Assembly: GCA_038030265.1 (NCBI GenBank)
Contig: CM075942.1
Coordinates: 13,412,029 to 13,476,028 of the forward strand
Reading direction: 5' to 3'
DNA: 64,000 bases
Source of the DNA: Corythucha ciliata
Lineage: Eukaryota > Arthropoda > Insecta > Hemiptera > Tingidae
The position numbers were made by a program, and so were the translations under genes. The notes beneath the pieces were generated by a model. It was not told the DNA's origin and did not search any database. It worked only from the letters and a program-made list of their open reading frames with translations. This document shows, in pieces, positions 44,221-56,384 of this stretch; position 1 is the stretch's first letter, and each line of letters begins with the position of its first letter.

Positions 44221-44439
44221 CAAGTTCTCTAGTAGAAAGATCATATTATCGGGACTCATTTCAGTTGTAAGAATGGAGTAAATATAATAATCAGATTCGT
44301 GAATAGGACAACCAATTATACGGCTGAACAGTCAGCTTTGTAATATTTGACTTTGATCAGCCCAAATCCACCGTTTCCTGCCAGAATAAATCGAAGTGAA
44401 AGATAAATTTGACAGCTATGCATAACTTAAAGCGAGAAT
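44221..44439. other. Spacer upstream of pol fragment
   Basis: No further pol homology (gag, protease) was recognised beyond about 44,220 on the - strand. The 5' part of the retroelement is missing or too decayed to see. Confidence 0.35.
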
Positions 44440-44880
44440 AAAATCACTTATTAGCCGCTAGAAAACGCTAGTTCACAACTGAAGTGGAAAAAGTGCTCAT
44501 TCGTGGCTCAGACTCGGAAAATTCACTCATACGAAACTAGAATTAAGAAAACGCCAATTCACAGTTTATGCCGATAATTTCGTTGCTATAAAGCGCTAAT
44601 TCATTGCAAATTCAAGAAACGCCTCTAATTTTTGGCTAACATGGACAACATTTGCTAATTCACGGTTAAAATTGAGATATTTGACTAAATCTTGGATTAA
44701 TTTTAGCGAAGGCGCTCATTCGCTGTGAAAATAGAGAGATGGCTAATTCGACGTTTCCGGATGCAACTTCATCGTGGCCAAAATTGAGAAATAGCCTTGA
44801 TTCATGGCTCAAATTGTGAAAAATATATAATTCGAAACTGAAATGGGGAAATTGCCAATTCGCTATCTCCTGCAAGAAAC
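44440..44880. repeat. Degenerate minisatellite (AATTCGCGG family)
   Basis: About 15 forward units, for example ACGGTTAAAATTGAGATATT and GGCCAAAATTGAGAAATAGC. No transposon ends were found around it. Confidence 0.75.
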
Positions 44881-44884
44881 GCAG

Positions 44885-45480
44885 CAGAGTGGCCGCCAGC
44901 ACCCGCAATCTCTAGAAAAATGTGCATTTCACGTGTTTCGGCAGACTACAAAGCGACCCATTAAGGTCCTGGAGCTGGGGACTTCATCCTTGTACTTCTG
45001 CAGTCGTTTAGATTTCTACGCCACCGCCCGCGTCATTTCAGCCGCTTCCAGTGGTCCAAAACGGAGGATATACAACATGAGAAAATAAGACCAAGGAATC
45101 AATAAAATACGAACACCCTCTCTACATATTCAATCCCCCCTCCCCAACAGCAATCTCCAGCATTCACACAAGAAACTTCTCCCTCTCCCCTGAAAACAGT
45201 CTCTGGATCCGCTTAGCTAACGGTGTCCATCAGTTATTTTCGGAGGCTTTTGTGTTCTCTTAAAGCCAAAAAGTTGGTCTCCGAAGCAAAACTCACAGAT
45301 TGAAACATTTTAGGTGCTGTTCATCAACTATAAGAATAAAATATCATCGTGTAATAGAAGTGGTGGGGGGGGGCTGTAGGAGAATGTTGTCTATAGTTTT
45401 GGGAGGAGCAACCGTGGGATTCGAAGAGCCAGGATGACCCTTTCAGGACCAAAATGACTGCATGGAAGTAAGTTCATTGA
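44885..45480. other. Gene-free stretch
   Basis: A slightly GC-richer patch at 44,885-45,090 could be part of an old element. No domain or ends were recognised. Confidence 0.3.
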
Positions 45481-46230
45481 CCATAGCGAAATTACAGGGG
45501 GAAAAAAGGGATTTGAAGTAGCCAAATTCGCGAAATGATTTATAAATATTATTCGGAAATCGTCGAACTGGGGTTCGAATGGGCTGAACCCATGAAAATA
45601 TGTTTCTGAAGAACCAAACCATTGAACTCGGCTACTAAAGAGTCAATTCCCTTGAATTTTAGCATTTTATGGAGAGCCAAACCAGCGACGGGCATTTTAA
45701 AGAGTCAAATTTATTTTACATGAATGAGCCAAAATCGTGTATTAATTTGCTTAGATGCCAAATTCACAATGGTAAACCATTTTCCGGCATAAATATCAAT
45801 GTGTACAGAAATTCACAATTATTTGCTTGTATAGCCTGATAGCATTCCGAGTTTGTACGATGATGATGACGATGGAGGAGGGGCTTATTATCGGACCCAA
45901 CAATTAGATTCGAAGCGCAAAATGAACATTTCATAGCAAAAAATGAGTCCCAAGAAGCAATTGTAAGTATTGCAACGAAATGAAAGTAGAAAAACAGTTT
46001 TTGAATAAGGAGCCTAACCCGCGTAAAATTTGGTTAAATGAAGGGGCAAAACGCGCAAAATTTGGTTATTTGTTGAATACAATGTGCGAATTCAGCTGTT
46101 TGATTGGCCCGAACGCGTGAAATTAAGTTTCTACGGAATTCAACCCCAGTACCGGGGCTGTGGACCGGGCTTGAAGGCCAAATTTCACATAAATGGCCCA
46201 TTTCTGGGATATTAGACCAGATCGTGGACC
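45480..46230. repeat. Degenerate repeat (GCCAAATTCGCGAAA family)
   Basis: Scattered units such as GCCAAATTCGCGAAATG, GAGCCAAAATCGTG and AACGCGCAAAATTTGG, 30-40 bp apart. This is the same theme as the clearer array at 54.5-56.3 kb, but more decayed. Confidence 0.5.
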
Positions 46231-46599
46231 GAAATTTCCAGCTCTTTTTAGTGTTATAGAAGGAGTATTGTGTGAGCCGGTTGCGTAAATCCAGTGGTTG
46301 TAAGGTTGCCCCTTCGAACAGGACCCACGTGCGTAAATTTCAATAATAATCTAGCCACTCGAGAAACTACAGCTTTTTGGCCTATAAATGCTGCGTGATG
46401 AAGCTAGCAGCAAGCCGGTTTCACCACTGGGTCGTTATATTGTCAGTTTTTTAGACATAAGAGACGTGTCAACTTCGTAAGGAATTGATACACCCGTGGT
46501 AGGCAAATACCAGTTCACGTCTGATTTGAAATTTTCATCTTTGCTGAATCGTTCAGTGGTTAGTTGTTAGCAGTATGATGTAGCAATTGGCTAACTGTC

Positions 46600-48650
46600 A
46601 GTTTGTGGCAGCCGTGGATCAAGAGGAGGGGAGCACTGCGTGCGCGACTCACTCAGAGACAAATAAAAAAAAGTTGTGTTTTCTGGTTACAGTGTGCCAT
46701 GGTTCAACGCCGAAATGTACCCTGGTGGACATCTGAGCTGGACACACTGCGCAGACTGGCAGTGCAAACTGCCACGAACAGTACGAACCGTGTTCGTACG
46801 GCAAAAGCACGCTTCCACGTGCCAACTCTATGCGGTGGATGGCAGCACTGGACATTGCCCTACGGAACCAGTACAGGAGAGAACTGCGACGGGCCAAACG
46901 ACAGGGCTGGCGGCGCCTTATCACTGATGTCCTGTCCAATGACCCATGGGGGCTCCCCTACCAAATCTGGAAGAGGGAGGCGAACACATAAGTTATCGCA
47001 ACATGCATTGAAGATGATGCCAACGTTGACACAGTCTCAGCTGCTTTCAACACTCGCTACCTCTTGGAGCAGCTATTCCCAACTGACGAAACGTCCTTAG
47101 ACTTACCGTGTGACGCTGAAGTACACCAGTAAGTGCTTGCTCCTCTTGACACACCCTTACACCCACAATGGACGAATGAACAAGTAGCTACTGCAATGCA
47201 AAGATCAGCCACGTCCAAGGCCCCGGGCCCTTCTGGCATTCACGGGGAGCTCGTCTGTAACGCTACCCTCAGCAGACATTTGCTGGTGTTTGCATCTAGG
47301 ATACTTCCCCGTAGCGTGGAAGAGCTGCTGATTACGCCTCCTTCTAAAGGGTCCTCATCGGGACAGGTCACTGCCAGGCTCGTACCGTCCTATAAGCATA
47401 ATGTCAACTGAGGCTAAAGTTTTCGAAAAGCTTATTCTAACTGCAGTGCACCCATTCCTCGAAGCTAGGGCGCATCCATCACAGTATGGTGGCATGCCCG
47501 GGTGCTCGACAGCACATGCCATAAGCCGGCTCAGGTAGGAACTAGCGACGCCTTCGCGAGATACTTCTGTGGTTCTCTTTATGGACATATCAGGAGCATT
47601 TAACGAGCTATGGTAGCCGGCTATCCTAACTGCCCTGCGCGAATCCCATCCAACTTGTATCGCCTCCTTTGTAGCTTGTTCACTGGCAGAACTGCATACT
47701 GCAATGGCGTTACCTACCCTATCACCACAGGATGTCTGCAAGAGCGGTCCTCGTCTGCGCCCTTTGGGCTTTAACTTTCAGTGAACTACTGCGACGCCTC
47801 ACGAATCTTAATTTCCAAACAATCGCGTATGTTGATGACTTGGCCATCATCATTGCGAACTTTCCGGCCCAGGATAGGGGGCCTCTCTATCCTCATGACC
47901 CGTATATTACCAGCAGGTACTGGTTTCACGCATACTTTTTGGGTGTATTGCATGATGGCCCCATGCTAGTCAGCGTGCTAGAAACAAGATTCTCATGATT
48001 CAGCGTCTGATACTACTGCAGGTGCTTAAAGCATACGCTACCATAGCGCACTCAACATGCCATGTTCTGGCTGGCATCCCCCCAATAGACCTTGCTCTCG
48101 ATGAGAGCCTTGCGATCCAACTTAAACGCCTGAATTCAGATCTTCCACGGCCAGACTGGATTATGGCAGATCCTGATGAGCAGGATTTTACCTCATACCG
48201 TCGGGCTGTAAGGCGTGCATTGATTGATGACGGGACCAAAACGTCACTGGACGTCATCTACATAATATCATTCCCTCGATTCAGCAGCGCATGCGTATGC
48301 CTCACCTACGCCTACTATCCTACATTGCGTTCCAGCTCCTCACTGGACACGTTAGCTTTAACGGTAAACTCCACTTCTATCGGAGAAGAGACTCGCCGGA
48401 TTGGCCATGTGGCCACCGAGAGGAGACCGCAGCCCATGTCCTCTGGAGCTGTCCAAATTACATGGATCTCCGCGTCATCTGGAATCAACCTCGATTACCA
48501 CACCATTTAATCACCTCTCGAGCAGCTGTTCAGCGGTTGAACGGATTTGCTAGGGGATGGTACCATCGAAGAGGTCTCGGGGCAACGATGGCCCACACAA
48601 ATATCCCGCTTGCATCAACTTCCTGATTCGGCCTTCTATGCCAAGTTGGA
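46600..48650 (+). pseudogene. Decayed non-LTR retrotransposon: RT and C-terminal zinc knuckle
   Basis: Several + strand frames line up in the expected order. A linker with VPWWTSELDTLRRLA (46,715) is followed by the RT start with TSKAPGPSGIHGEL (47,210). Next come a fingers segment with KVFEKLI (47,417), VVLFMDISGAFNELW (47,570), TTGCLQ-like remains (47,725) and the catalytic TIAYVDDLAIII (47,822). A thumb region follows, then a Cys-His motif C-x-HREETAAHVLWSC (48,408-48,455). The palm normally has YADD or FADD; here it reads Y-V-D-D. At least five frameshifts or stops (for example TAG at 47,536) make it non-functional. The endonuclease and ORF1 are absent. The layout fits R1/Tad/Jockey-group LINEs; the clade is uncertain. 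Confidence 0.85.
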
Positions 48651-49460
48651 TTGATGTTGAGGGTAAACCACGATCAATCTCTGATCCCTCTGACCCCACT
48701 GATATCTTTCTGACCTCTCCGGCACATTCGTCCCAATCCCCTGCACACCTGACTGCTCCAGTTCACTGTCAACTTCCCGGCTGGTCCCAATGTCCGACCG
48801 GGCTGATGGTGCTGGTAAATCCAGTTTTGTACTCAGTGTGGTTTATCCTCGTAAGGGTTGGGTGAGCCGGGTCAGGTATATAAAAGGTCCGGGGACCATT
48901 AAAATACTGTCAATTTCGACCTCAAAATCTGCGTTTCCAAACCAAAGAAAGACAATGTTGGAAATATTCCATCAATTTAGCAACAAGAAAGTGACTATCG
49001 GCATCGGCTCCAGAACCGGTCAGTTTTCTTAAGGTACTTGGAATTGGACAATAAAATCTCCAATATCACTCATGAAACCTGCCAATGAGGCCATGGAACG
49101 GCCAAATTAACCGTGAAAGCAGAATTTTTTGTATAAAAACTTATTGATCAGACCTTAAAACCGTAATTCATCAACTCAGAACTCAGCAAGAGGAAATCGA
49201 CAGTGAATCTCCGAAAAATCTGTTCAAATAGGGTCACTAAAACCATCAAAAACTGGCTCCACGCAGAAAATTATTGTCGATGCAACTTTCTAATTAATAA
49301 TTTCATGACCAAAGACTGACACTTCCGTCCCCCCCCCCTAGAACACACTCTAGGCGTTTCTCCTTACGACAAAGGTAAACCACGCCGGTGTTATCAAATC
49401 GTAGAAGTAGTTCGATAGATAAAGAAAGATGTTGTCGCCGGTATTTAGAGTTTCGAGAAA
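48651..49460. other. Gene-free stretch, LINE 3' side
   Basis: A pyrimidine-rich segment (48,660-48,790) may be the LINE 3' UTR. No poly(A) tail was found. From 48,900 to 49,270 there are weak GCCAAAT-family echoes. A C-run lies near 49,330. Confidence 0.35.
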
Positions 49461-49507
49461 CAATGGACCTGGGTGGGGCTCGGCTTAGCTGATCCCTCGC
49501 AGTACGA

Positions 49508-49581
49508 CTTCCAAAGGCGCAAATTGGTAGCGTGCCGGACTAGTAATCCAGAGGTTGCGGGTTCAAAACCCGCCGGGGAGC
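49508..49581 (+). tRNA. tRNA-Thr(AGT)-like sequence, pseudogene or SINE head
   Basis: A near-complete cloverleaf can be drawn. The D stem is GCGC/GCGT (49,517-49,533) with loop AAATTGGTA. The anticodon arm is CCGGA-CTAGTAA-TCCAG, with anticodon AGT and one C-A mismatch. The variable loop has 5 nt. The T arm is perfect, GCGGG-TTCAAAA-CCCGC (49,557-49,573). The acceptor stem (CTTCCAA against CGGGGAG) has two mismatches at its inner end and is too weak for a good tRNA. A and B boxes are well kept. An imperfect inverted repeat (GAGTTTCGAGAAA / TTTCTCGAAACTC) brackets it. A recently derived pseudogene or SINE head is likelier than a working tRNA. Confidence 0.6.
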
Positions 49582-49584
49582 CCA

Positions 49585-50455
49585 TTTTTTCTCGAAACTC
49601 GAATCGTGTTGGGCCCTATGCCCTTCCATCGTCGTCCAGAAGATATCACTTTCATTTAATTTATTTAACTCCATATAAGCTCGGTTGCTGGCAATACCGC
49701 CCAGCCCCAGAAACGACCAGCATGTGTCCAAACTGAGATTAGCCCTCAAATTTGTTTAGTACTGCTATATTTAACCTGAAAACGTTTGATTTAATCTCAA
49801 GAAATTGGGATCTTAGGTCCGAAAACATTGTGAATAAATTCTGGACATTGGGCTGTTGACATCATAGGAGGCTGGCTTTCTAAAGAAACGTATAGGACTC
49901 AACGAATGGGCCTCAAAGCATTTTGTCCATAATTGACTCCATTGACACACTTCAAGTGCGCGAGGACAGAAGAACGGCCACGAATAGTAAAAGAGAAATG
50001 CCGGGGGAGGGGGAGATACCGTGAGTAACAGTTCTTTGACCGAACAGTCCAATTCAGTGGTTTTATAACCAGTGGAATTACCAGTTTTGGCGTCAACAAT
50101 TTCACTGTTTTGCCTCAAATGTCATTCTGATGGCACCAGACTGGTTGTTTCGCGCCCTGGCATCAATGCACGAAGTTTATACCTCACCGTTTATTGAGTA
50201 GAGTATTCGGTTTATTGGGGCATTTATTATGGAACTATTTATTTCTGAGTCAAATTCTGAGCGGCATTCTGGGACATTCAATCGAAACTCAGACTATTAA
50301 TTTATTAATGTCTCTGTATGAATGGCATTATTTTTGTGGCGTAATTTGCCAAAATGGGCTTAGGGGGAAATAGGAAAGAAAAGCCATCTAAAAGCTCTAC
50401 TGTGAGGCTACGGTTAGCTTACAACATTAAGCCCTAAGAGGAAGTTACTCAGGCA
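49585..50455. other. Gene-free stretch
   Basis: No gene or element was recognised downstream of the tRNA-like sequence. Confidence 0.35.
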
Positions 50456-50459
50456 CAAT

Positions 50460-50990
50460 ACTGGAAATTTTGCACCTGAATTGAGCTGATTTATGGTTTT
50501 GGTACTAACGGGACTGAATTTCGCGTATTTCGAATTCGTAAAACCTAAAAAAAAGCCAATTCGTGAGTTCGCATCCAGCTTGCCGTGGGTTGACCCATTA
50601 AAATAGCAATTTCACGAGTTAGGCTCTCAGTGAAGTCCAAATTTCGTGGATTTGGCACTTACAGGACCCAATTTCACGTTGTGTTCTTTTTTGGTAATTC
50701 GAGAATGAATTTCGCCTTAAGCTCCGTAAAAGAAAATCAATTCTCCCGATTTTACTGTTTATAAAAACAAATTCCCCGGATCTGGTTTTTTCGAAACTAA
50801 ATTCGCGGGGTTGACTCCCTGAAAAAGCCAACTTTACGAATTACTCACCCTTGAAATCTACATTTTCACGGTGGTGTTATTGGTGTATTAACTCAATTTC
50901 ACGGTCTGGCTCCTTGGAAAAACGAAATTGCGTATGAGTCGGCTCTATTAAAACCATTTCGTGGGATTTGCTCACCAAAAAATAAATAAA
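50460..50990. repeat. Degenerate minisatellite (GCCAAATTCGCGAAA family), reverse orientation
   Basis: Units of about 30-40 bp such as CCAAATTTCGTGGATTTGGC, CCCAATTTCACG and TCAATTTCACGGTCTGGCTC. These are the reverse complement of the family at 54.5-56.3 kb. Confidence 0.65.
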
Positions 50991-51089
50991 TAAAGTGCAA
51001 AAAAAATGCAAATAAAGAAAAAGTTAAATTAAAAAATATAATAATTTTGCGGATTCAACCGGCTCGAAAAGTCAAATTGATAGGTGTGG

Positions 51090-53990
51090 GCTTCTTGAAC
51101 AAGGCTAATGCTTTGGCCACCAACATTTGTGTTTTCCGCCTAAAAACTGTTATTTTAGAGCCCGGTATACGTTGGAACAGTTCTGACAAATAAAAGCCAA
51201 CTTCTAAACAACAAAAAAACGTAAATATTTATTTTTCATTGGAAAATCACGACGGATTTCGAATGTGTGATGGGGGGAGGGTCCCGCTCGGTCTGACTGT
51301 ATAGTTCACCGTTGTAACCATCAATTTGCTAACTTACCTTTCTATTTAGCCGAAACCTCAAATTTTGTGACTTCAAGAGTCACGTGTGTGCCCCAAGACA
51401 CTCTACGTATTAGCGACAATGTTGGCCGTAACCAGTCGGTAGGAACTCCACGTATTATTCTTATAGGATATTTCTCAAAACTTGCACACAGCAGGCATAC
51501 CTGCTCTCCCTCCTCTCATCAGCGACAGCTTCCATCATTTCCTTCATGGCTCCATCGCTAGTTCGTTTCTTTTGCCTCAAGTAGGTAAACTCGTAGAGAG
51601 AGAGAGAGAAAAAAAAAGAAGTAAAAAAGTGCCGAGAGGTCATGGGTGCGAAATAAGCTTTGCGATCATTAATCTTGCTCAGTGGCACATGTGTGATCCC
51701 TACTATACCTAAAAATACTCACAAACTTATATATATAAAGTTCACACAGCTGCTATCGTCATCCTGAAAGAGAGAGAGAGTGTTTTTGTGTGTTTTTAAA
51801 TATTATTTAAAACTCTGAAAAAAAAAATGTAAATTGACAATAATTGGCACCGTCAAAGATAAATGACATTCCTTCGCCCCTTTGGCGGAACTCATCATGC
51901 CCAAGTGAATGAAGAGGTAGATTGGGATGTTATTTTTTAAGTTATTTGTCGAGCCGGCACAACTGATAACAGCCACCCCTTTCTTCGAGTGGAATAACTG
52001 TCATTAAGAGTGTTTGACGTTAAAGAGATCCAGGTAAAATTCATTTCCATACCTTGGCGTACAATTCATTTTTGTAAACCCCCAAGGAGTTAACAGAGTG
52101 GTTTTTGCAAGAAAAGAAAAAAAGTGCCCATCATCGGCTCTTCAAAAACTGGGCATCCCAGGGGATAAATTTCCTGGTAAAAAAAAAGCGGTACTTTGAT
52201 CGACAGGAGTCGGTGTAACATGAAAGCCCCACTTCGAATCACGTAGTCGTAAAATTTATGAAAACGCTGCTACTGTTAACTCTACTTGCAATGTTTCCCT
52301 CTGAGGTTTAAAGTCAATCATTTCCCCGTCCTTAAAGAAGAGGAAATTTTTTAATTAAAATCTTTCACCCCGTAATCGTTAGATACTATCGTTATCCCTC
52401 ACCCTGCTTTATACTGTCCAGATTTTTCCTCGAATTTAAACGAGCCTCCTCCTCTCCGCCTCAGCTCTTCTTCAATACCTCTCTCATCCCTCCTTCAAAA
52501 CTTAGGAAAAATAGAGGGTAAAAAAAAAAAACATTTTTAAGACTCCGAGAAGTATTATTAAACAGCCTCTCAATCAATCATTCAAGCTAACTCTATCAAA
52601 GCTACCCCTCCACAGACTAGAGGGGTGAGTTACTTCTTAGAGATGCTGCCCTCCTGTGATTGCTTGATATAGAGGGGGTGGGAGGTTATTATTCAAGCGA
52701 AAAAAACTCTAGAAAGAAAAAGTATAGCCATGAAAATCGAGGGGTGAGGGTGGACATTTTTCTCATTAAAAGTAAATCAATTATCAGTTAAGACAGCTTT
52801 GGTAAAGGCTGTCTTTTTCCCTTGGAAGGATGAAAACTTTCAGACGCTTTTCCTTCTTTTCTTTCTTTCGAAATTCTAAACATAAAAAAAATAGAGGGGG
52901 AAAAACTGACAAAAGCGAAAGTAGATTGAGGGGGTTCTCATGAACGGTCTATTTTTACTCCATAGGAATTACTCTTACGCTAGAAAAAAGAGTATAGAAA
53001 ATGGAATGGTAGGAAGCTTTGAGTGGTGTTTGGGGGGGGGGGATGGGTCAAGTTGAGGTGGAAGTCATTTATTTTCCCAAGTCCTAGAAAAGAAATTCTC
53101 GCAACGGGAAAAAATCTTTTCTTCGAGTCGACTTTAAGAGATTTTCGGAGAGTGGTTGGACCGTAGAGACAACTAATCACCTTGGAAGGTCTTGGAAGAG
53201 ACAATACGGTGTCACTAAATAAAGAAACAATCTCATTAAAATTAAATGCCTCTTTCGATTGATTAAAGTGTCCCACTTGACTATAGAGGACGGGGTAGAA
53301 TTTAAATGAAGGAAAGGTTTGGTTGTGTCAAAGATAAAACGCAAGGGATGTACAACATCGATAAAATATGTTTTCTTCAGGAAGGACATGAATGAACCAC
53401 CATGGTTAAGAGGGGGGAGGGAGCAAGAGAGACTAAAAAGATTGACAAATGAAGACCCTGGGTGACTCTTTGACCCGTCTACAAGTAGCTGGAATCAAAG
53501 GTAAACATATATTGATGATAGAGTCAGGGCAAGATAAAAAAAAAACTCATAATGACCGTCTAATGGCTTCTTGAGAGGATACAATCTTGTTGGGTTGTCT
53601 TGTTCCATGCAAATTAAGTGTATTCCCCCTCCCACCACCACCACCCAAACCATCAGTAATTCTCTTCTGACTCTTCAACTGTGTTCGTTAATAGGCTCAT
53701 TATTTTCAAACGTCAGCCTCTTCATTTTTGAATAACAAAAAGGGGGCCATAAGTGCATAGATTATTAAGTTAGTTTCCGCGTGCCGTTCAAAACCACGTG
53801 CAATCACCCAAAATTGATAGTTTCCCGTTCGAATTCGTCGGATTATGCGATAAAATTCACAGTTTCGCATGACAACGACTGAGTTTCTTCGAAAATCATT
53901 TGTTTTATTTTATTTTTTAGGATTTACACTGTCACCAAGAAGCCAAAAAGGTTCTGTCACTGAAGCGAGACCTCCAGTTTAAAAAAATGA
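51090..53990. other. Gene-free stretch
   Basis: Unique-looking DNA with GAGAGA microsatellites at 51,596-51,612 and 51,769-51,780 and a G-run at 53,032-53,042. The longest - strand open frames (52,980-53,389) are Phe/Leu/Ser/Pro-rich with no domain. No transposon ends were seen. Confidence 0.4.
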
Positions 53991-54000
53991 AAACCCTATA

Positions 54001-54162
54001 GGTCGCGGTCAGGGGTGTCAGGTTGGTTGGTAGGCAAACAAAGTTCACTAGTTTAATTGGTTCTATCATCACTGTTCAGTTGTTGTCGTCATGGAGACAT
54101 GGTGAAGGGGGGTCGTTTGCCCTCCAACCAGTGTAACCTCCTCAAGCAACCTGACCGCGACC
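54001..54162. mobile_element. Small inverted-repeat element (GGTCGCGGTCAGG ends)
   Basis: The left end GGTCGCGGTCAGG and right end CCTGACCGCGACC are exact complements. Inside, CAGGTTGGTTGG...CCAACCAGTGTAACC gives a second, weaker pairing. The 162-bp unit is flanked by TATA on the left and GATTATA on the right. No target duplication is certain. Confidence 0.75.
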
Positions 54163-54406
54163 GATTATACTTTCTCATTGACATTTTTGTAAAATTTAAT
54201 TTTTTCAGGTCACGTTCTCTACTGCTGTAGAAACAAATGACTGCGTGTGAGAGAGAGAGAGGTAAATTGTCAACATTAAGGCCTGAAAATTGGTTTTGAA
54301 GCCTCGCTCGACCTTCCGCAGAAGGTCACAATAAGCGCGTCTGAGAGGCAATTCCAAGATTTTTGATGAGATCAATCATTATAGATTCATAACTTGTATA
54401 AACACT

Positions 54407-54528
54407 GGGTCCGTTGCAAAACTATAACACGATTAAGTGCGATGAATCCTTCCCTCTAAATTTACATTTGTTAATAATCAAACCTTACTAAGTGCTGACC
54501 CCTTTTTTTTGAGTTTTGCAACGGGGCC
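54407..54528. mobile_element. Small inverted-repeat element with ACT duplication
   Basis: The left end GGGTCCGTTGCAAAACT pairs with the right end AGTTTTGCAACGGGGCC. ACT precedes (54,404-54,406) and follows (54,529-54,531). The inner arms (TTAAGTGCG / AAGTGCTGACCCC region) are weak. It is 122 bp with no coding capacity. Confidence 0.7.
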
Positions 54529-54539
54529 ACTGTTGATCA

Positions 54540-56270
54540 AAAAAGCAAGAAATTTGATTTTTGCCAGAAGTCCCGCTACGAGAGTTGAAACCCGCGAAAA
54601 AAGGTTTTTGACAAAGTCGAGACACGGGATTTTGGTTTTGAAGTAGCCAACACCACAAAATTGGATTTTCTAACGGCCAAAACCTTAAGGTTTAGAGCCA
54701 AACTCACCAAAATTGGTCTTTTGACATTTTCACCCAGTTAATTGTACGTTTTAGGCCCGATTTCACCAACTTCTTAAACCACGATCAACAACTAATCACG
54801 ATTACAATGTAAACAATTATATCAGAATTCATTTTTGTCGCTGTATTGGCAACTAAACACGATCAACTATAAACGAGATCAATTTTGTTGGTGAAAATGG
54901 GCCTCAAAGAGCCAAATTCATGACACTGCATTTTTGAAAAAACAAACCGTGAATTTTGTTCTTCTAGGGAGTCAGATCAGTGAAATTCGGTTTTTATGTT
55001 CCGAACACACTAAGAGCAGAATCACCTCCCTCCCTCCACCACACTAATCCACCACTACCGGAAATTGGTTTTGAGAAAGTAAAACCCGCGTTAAAGGAGC
55101 CCAACCCGTGAAATATAAAGAGTGAAACAGCCTAAACTTTTTTTTTTTTTCCAGTGAGAAACACTCCCTACCCACAAATACGAGTATAAGCTGGTTGAGA
55201 TCGACGAATCCTCCAAATTGGTTCTCCTGGGAGCCAAATTCATGAAATATTGTTTTGAAAGAGTCTAAACTCACAAAATTTGGTTTTTCGCAGATTCCAA
55301 ACTCGCGAAAATTGTTTTTGTTTTTTTTTGTTTTTCAAGCCTTCGAAATCCGACATTAATATTTTCAAAGAGCCTCATAAAATTCTGTTTTCAAAGAGCC
55401 CTCAACCTCAAATCGTTATTGTAAGATAAAAACCCGCGCAATTGGGTTTTTTAAAGAGAAAACTCCCGCCATATTGACTGTTGAGATATACAAATCATTA
55501 AAAATGGTTTGTATGAGAGCCAAAATTTAGTTTTTAGAACATTCAAACACGCGAAAGTCCAAAATTCACCAAATCAGATTTTCTAATAGCCAGATCCGTG
55601 CAATTCGGGCGTGAAAGAAACAAATCCAAAAAATATTGGTTTGAAGGAGGAAGGCAATTCGTGAAATTTGGCTTTTGAAATTGGGTATTGCAGTTTCAAA
55701 ATTCTGGAATTTCGGTTCTGTAAGCGTGAAACCCCCGATTTCAATTATTTGAATGAGAGAACCACCCAACAGCAACTGTTGAGATGAGCCAAATCTACTA
55801 AAATTGTGGAAATTTAGCTTTTTGAAGAGCTAAATCCGTAAAATGCGGACTTCAAGGAAACTTAACCCATGAACTTTGGCTTTTGAAATGTCCATAAATA
55901 TGCAAAATTGTTGATTTGAGAGCTAGCTCCCTGAATTCCATTTTAACGAGAGCGAAACCCCAAAATATTTGTTTTGTTTTTTAATGGAAATTCCTTTTTC
56001 ACTCTCCCCTCCAGTCCTAAACAGCCAGGCTCGTTAAATAGGAGTTTCCAATAAGCCAAATCCATGAAATTTGGATTTCAAAAAGCCAAAATTTCATAAT
56101 TCTGATTTTTAAAGAGTCTTACACACAAAAGTGTATTTATTAAAGAAGCAAACACACGAAATTGTATTTTTCAAAGAAGAAACCCCCACAAAATTAGTTC
56201 CCCCGAGAGCCAAAACCGTGAAATTTGGATCTTAGAATAGGCAAACCCATGAACCAAGAAGGTAACTCAG
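54540..56270. repeat. Degenerate minisatellite (GCCAAATTCGCGAAA family)
   Basis: About 50 imperfect units of roughly 30 bp with the theme GAGCCAAATTCGTGAAATT, then TGGTTTTTGAAA, forward orientation. A TTA-target MITE interrupts it at 54,754-54,903. Related arrays in reverse orientation lie at 50.5-51.0 and 58.2-58.8 kb. The half-motif AATTCGCG is shared with the other minisatellite family, so the two may have a common origin (inference). Confidence 0.82.
54754..54903. mobile_element. TTA-target-like MITE inside the minisatellite
   Basis: The left end GGCCCGATTTCACCAAC pairs with the right end GTTGGTGAAAATGGGCC. The arms extend through AACTAATCACG/AACTAAACACGATCAAC-like segments. Flanks are TTA (54,751-54,753) and TCA (54,904-54,906), possibly a mutated duplication. 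It is 150 bp. Confidence 0.75.
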
Positions 56271-56384
56271 TTTTCAGTACAGACATTCAAACACTGGAGA
56301 ATCTGAACAGGCGAAACCGGTTTGTGTTATGGACACTGCTCAACGAGGTACGACTGACAACGTGACGCATCTGCTTTGTATTTC

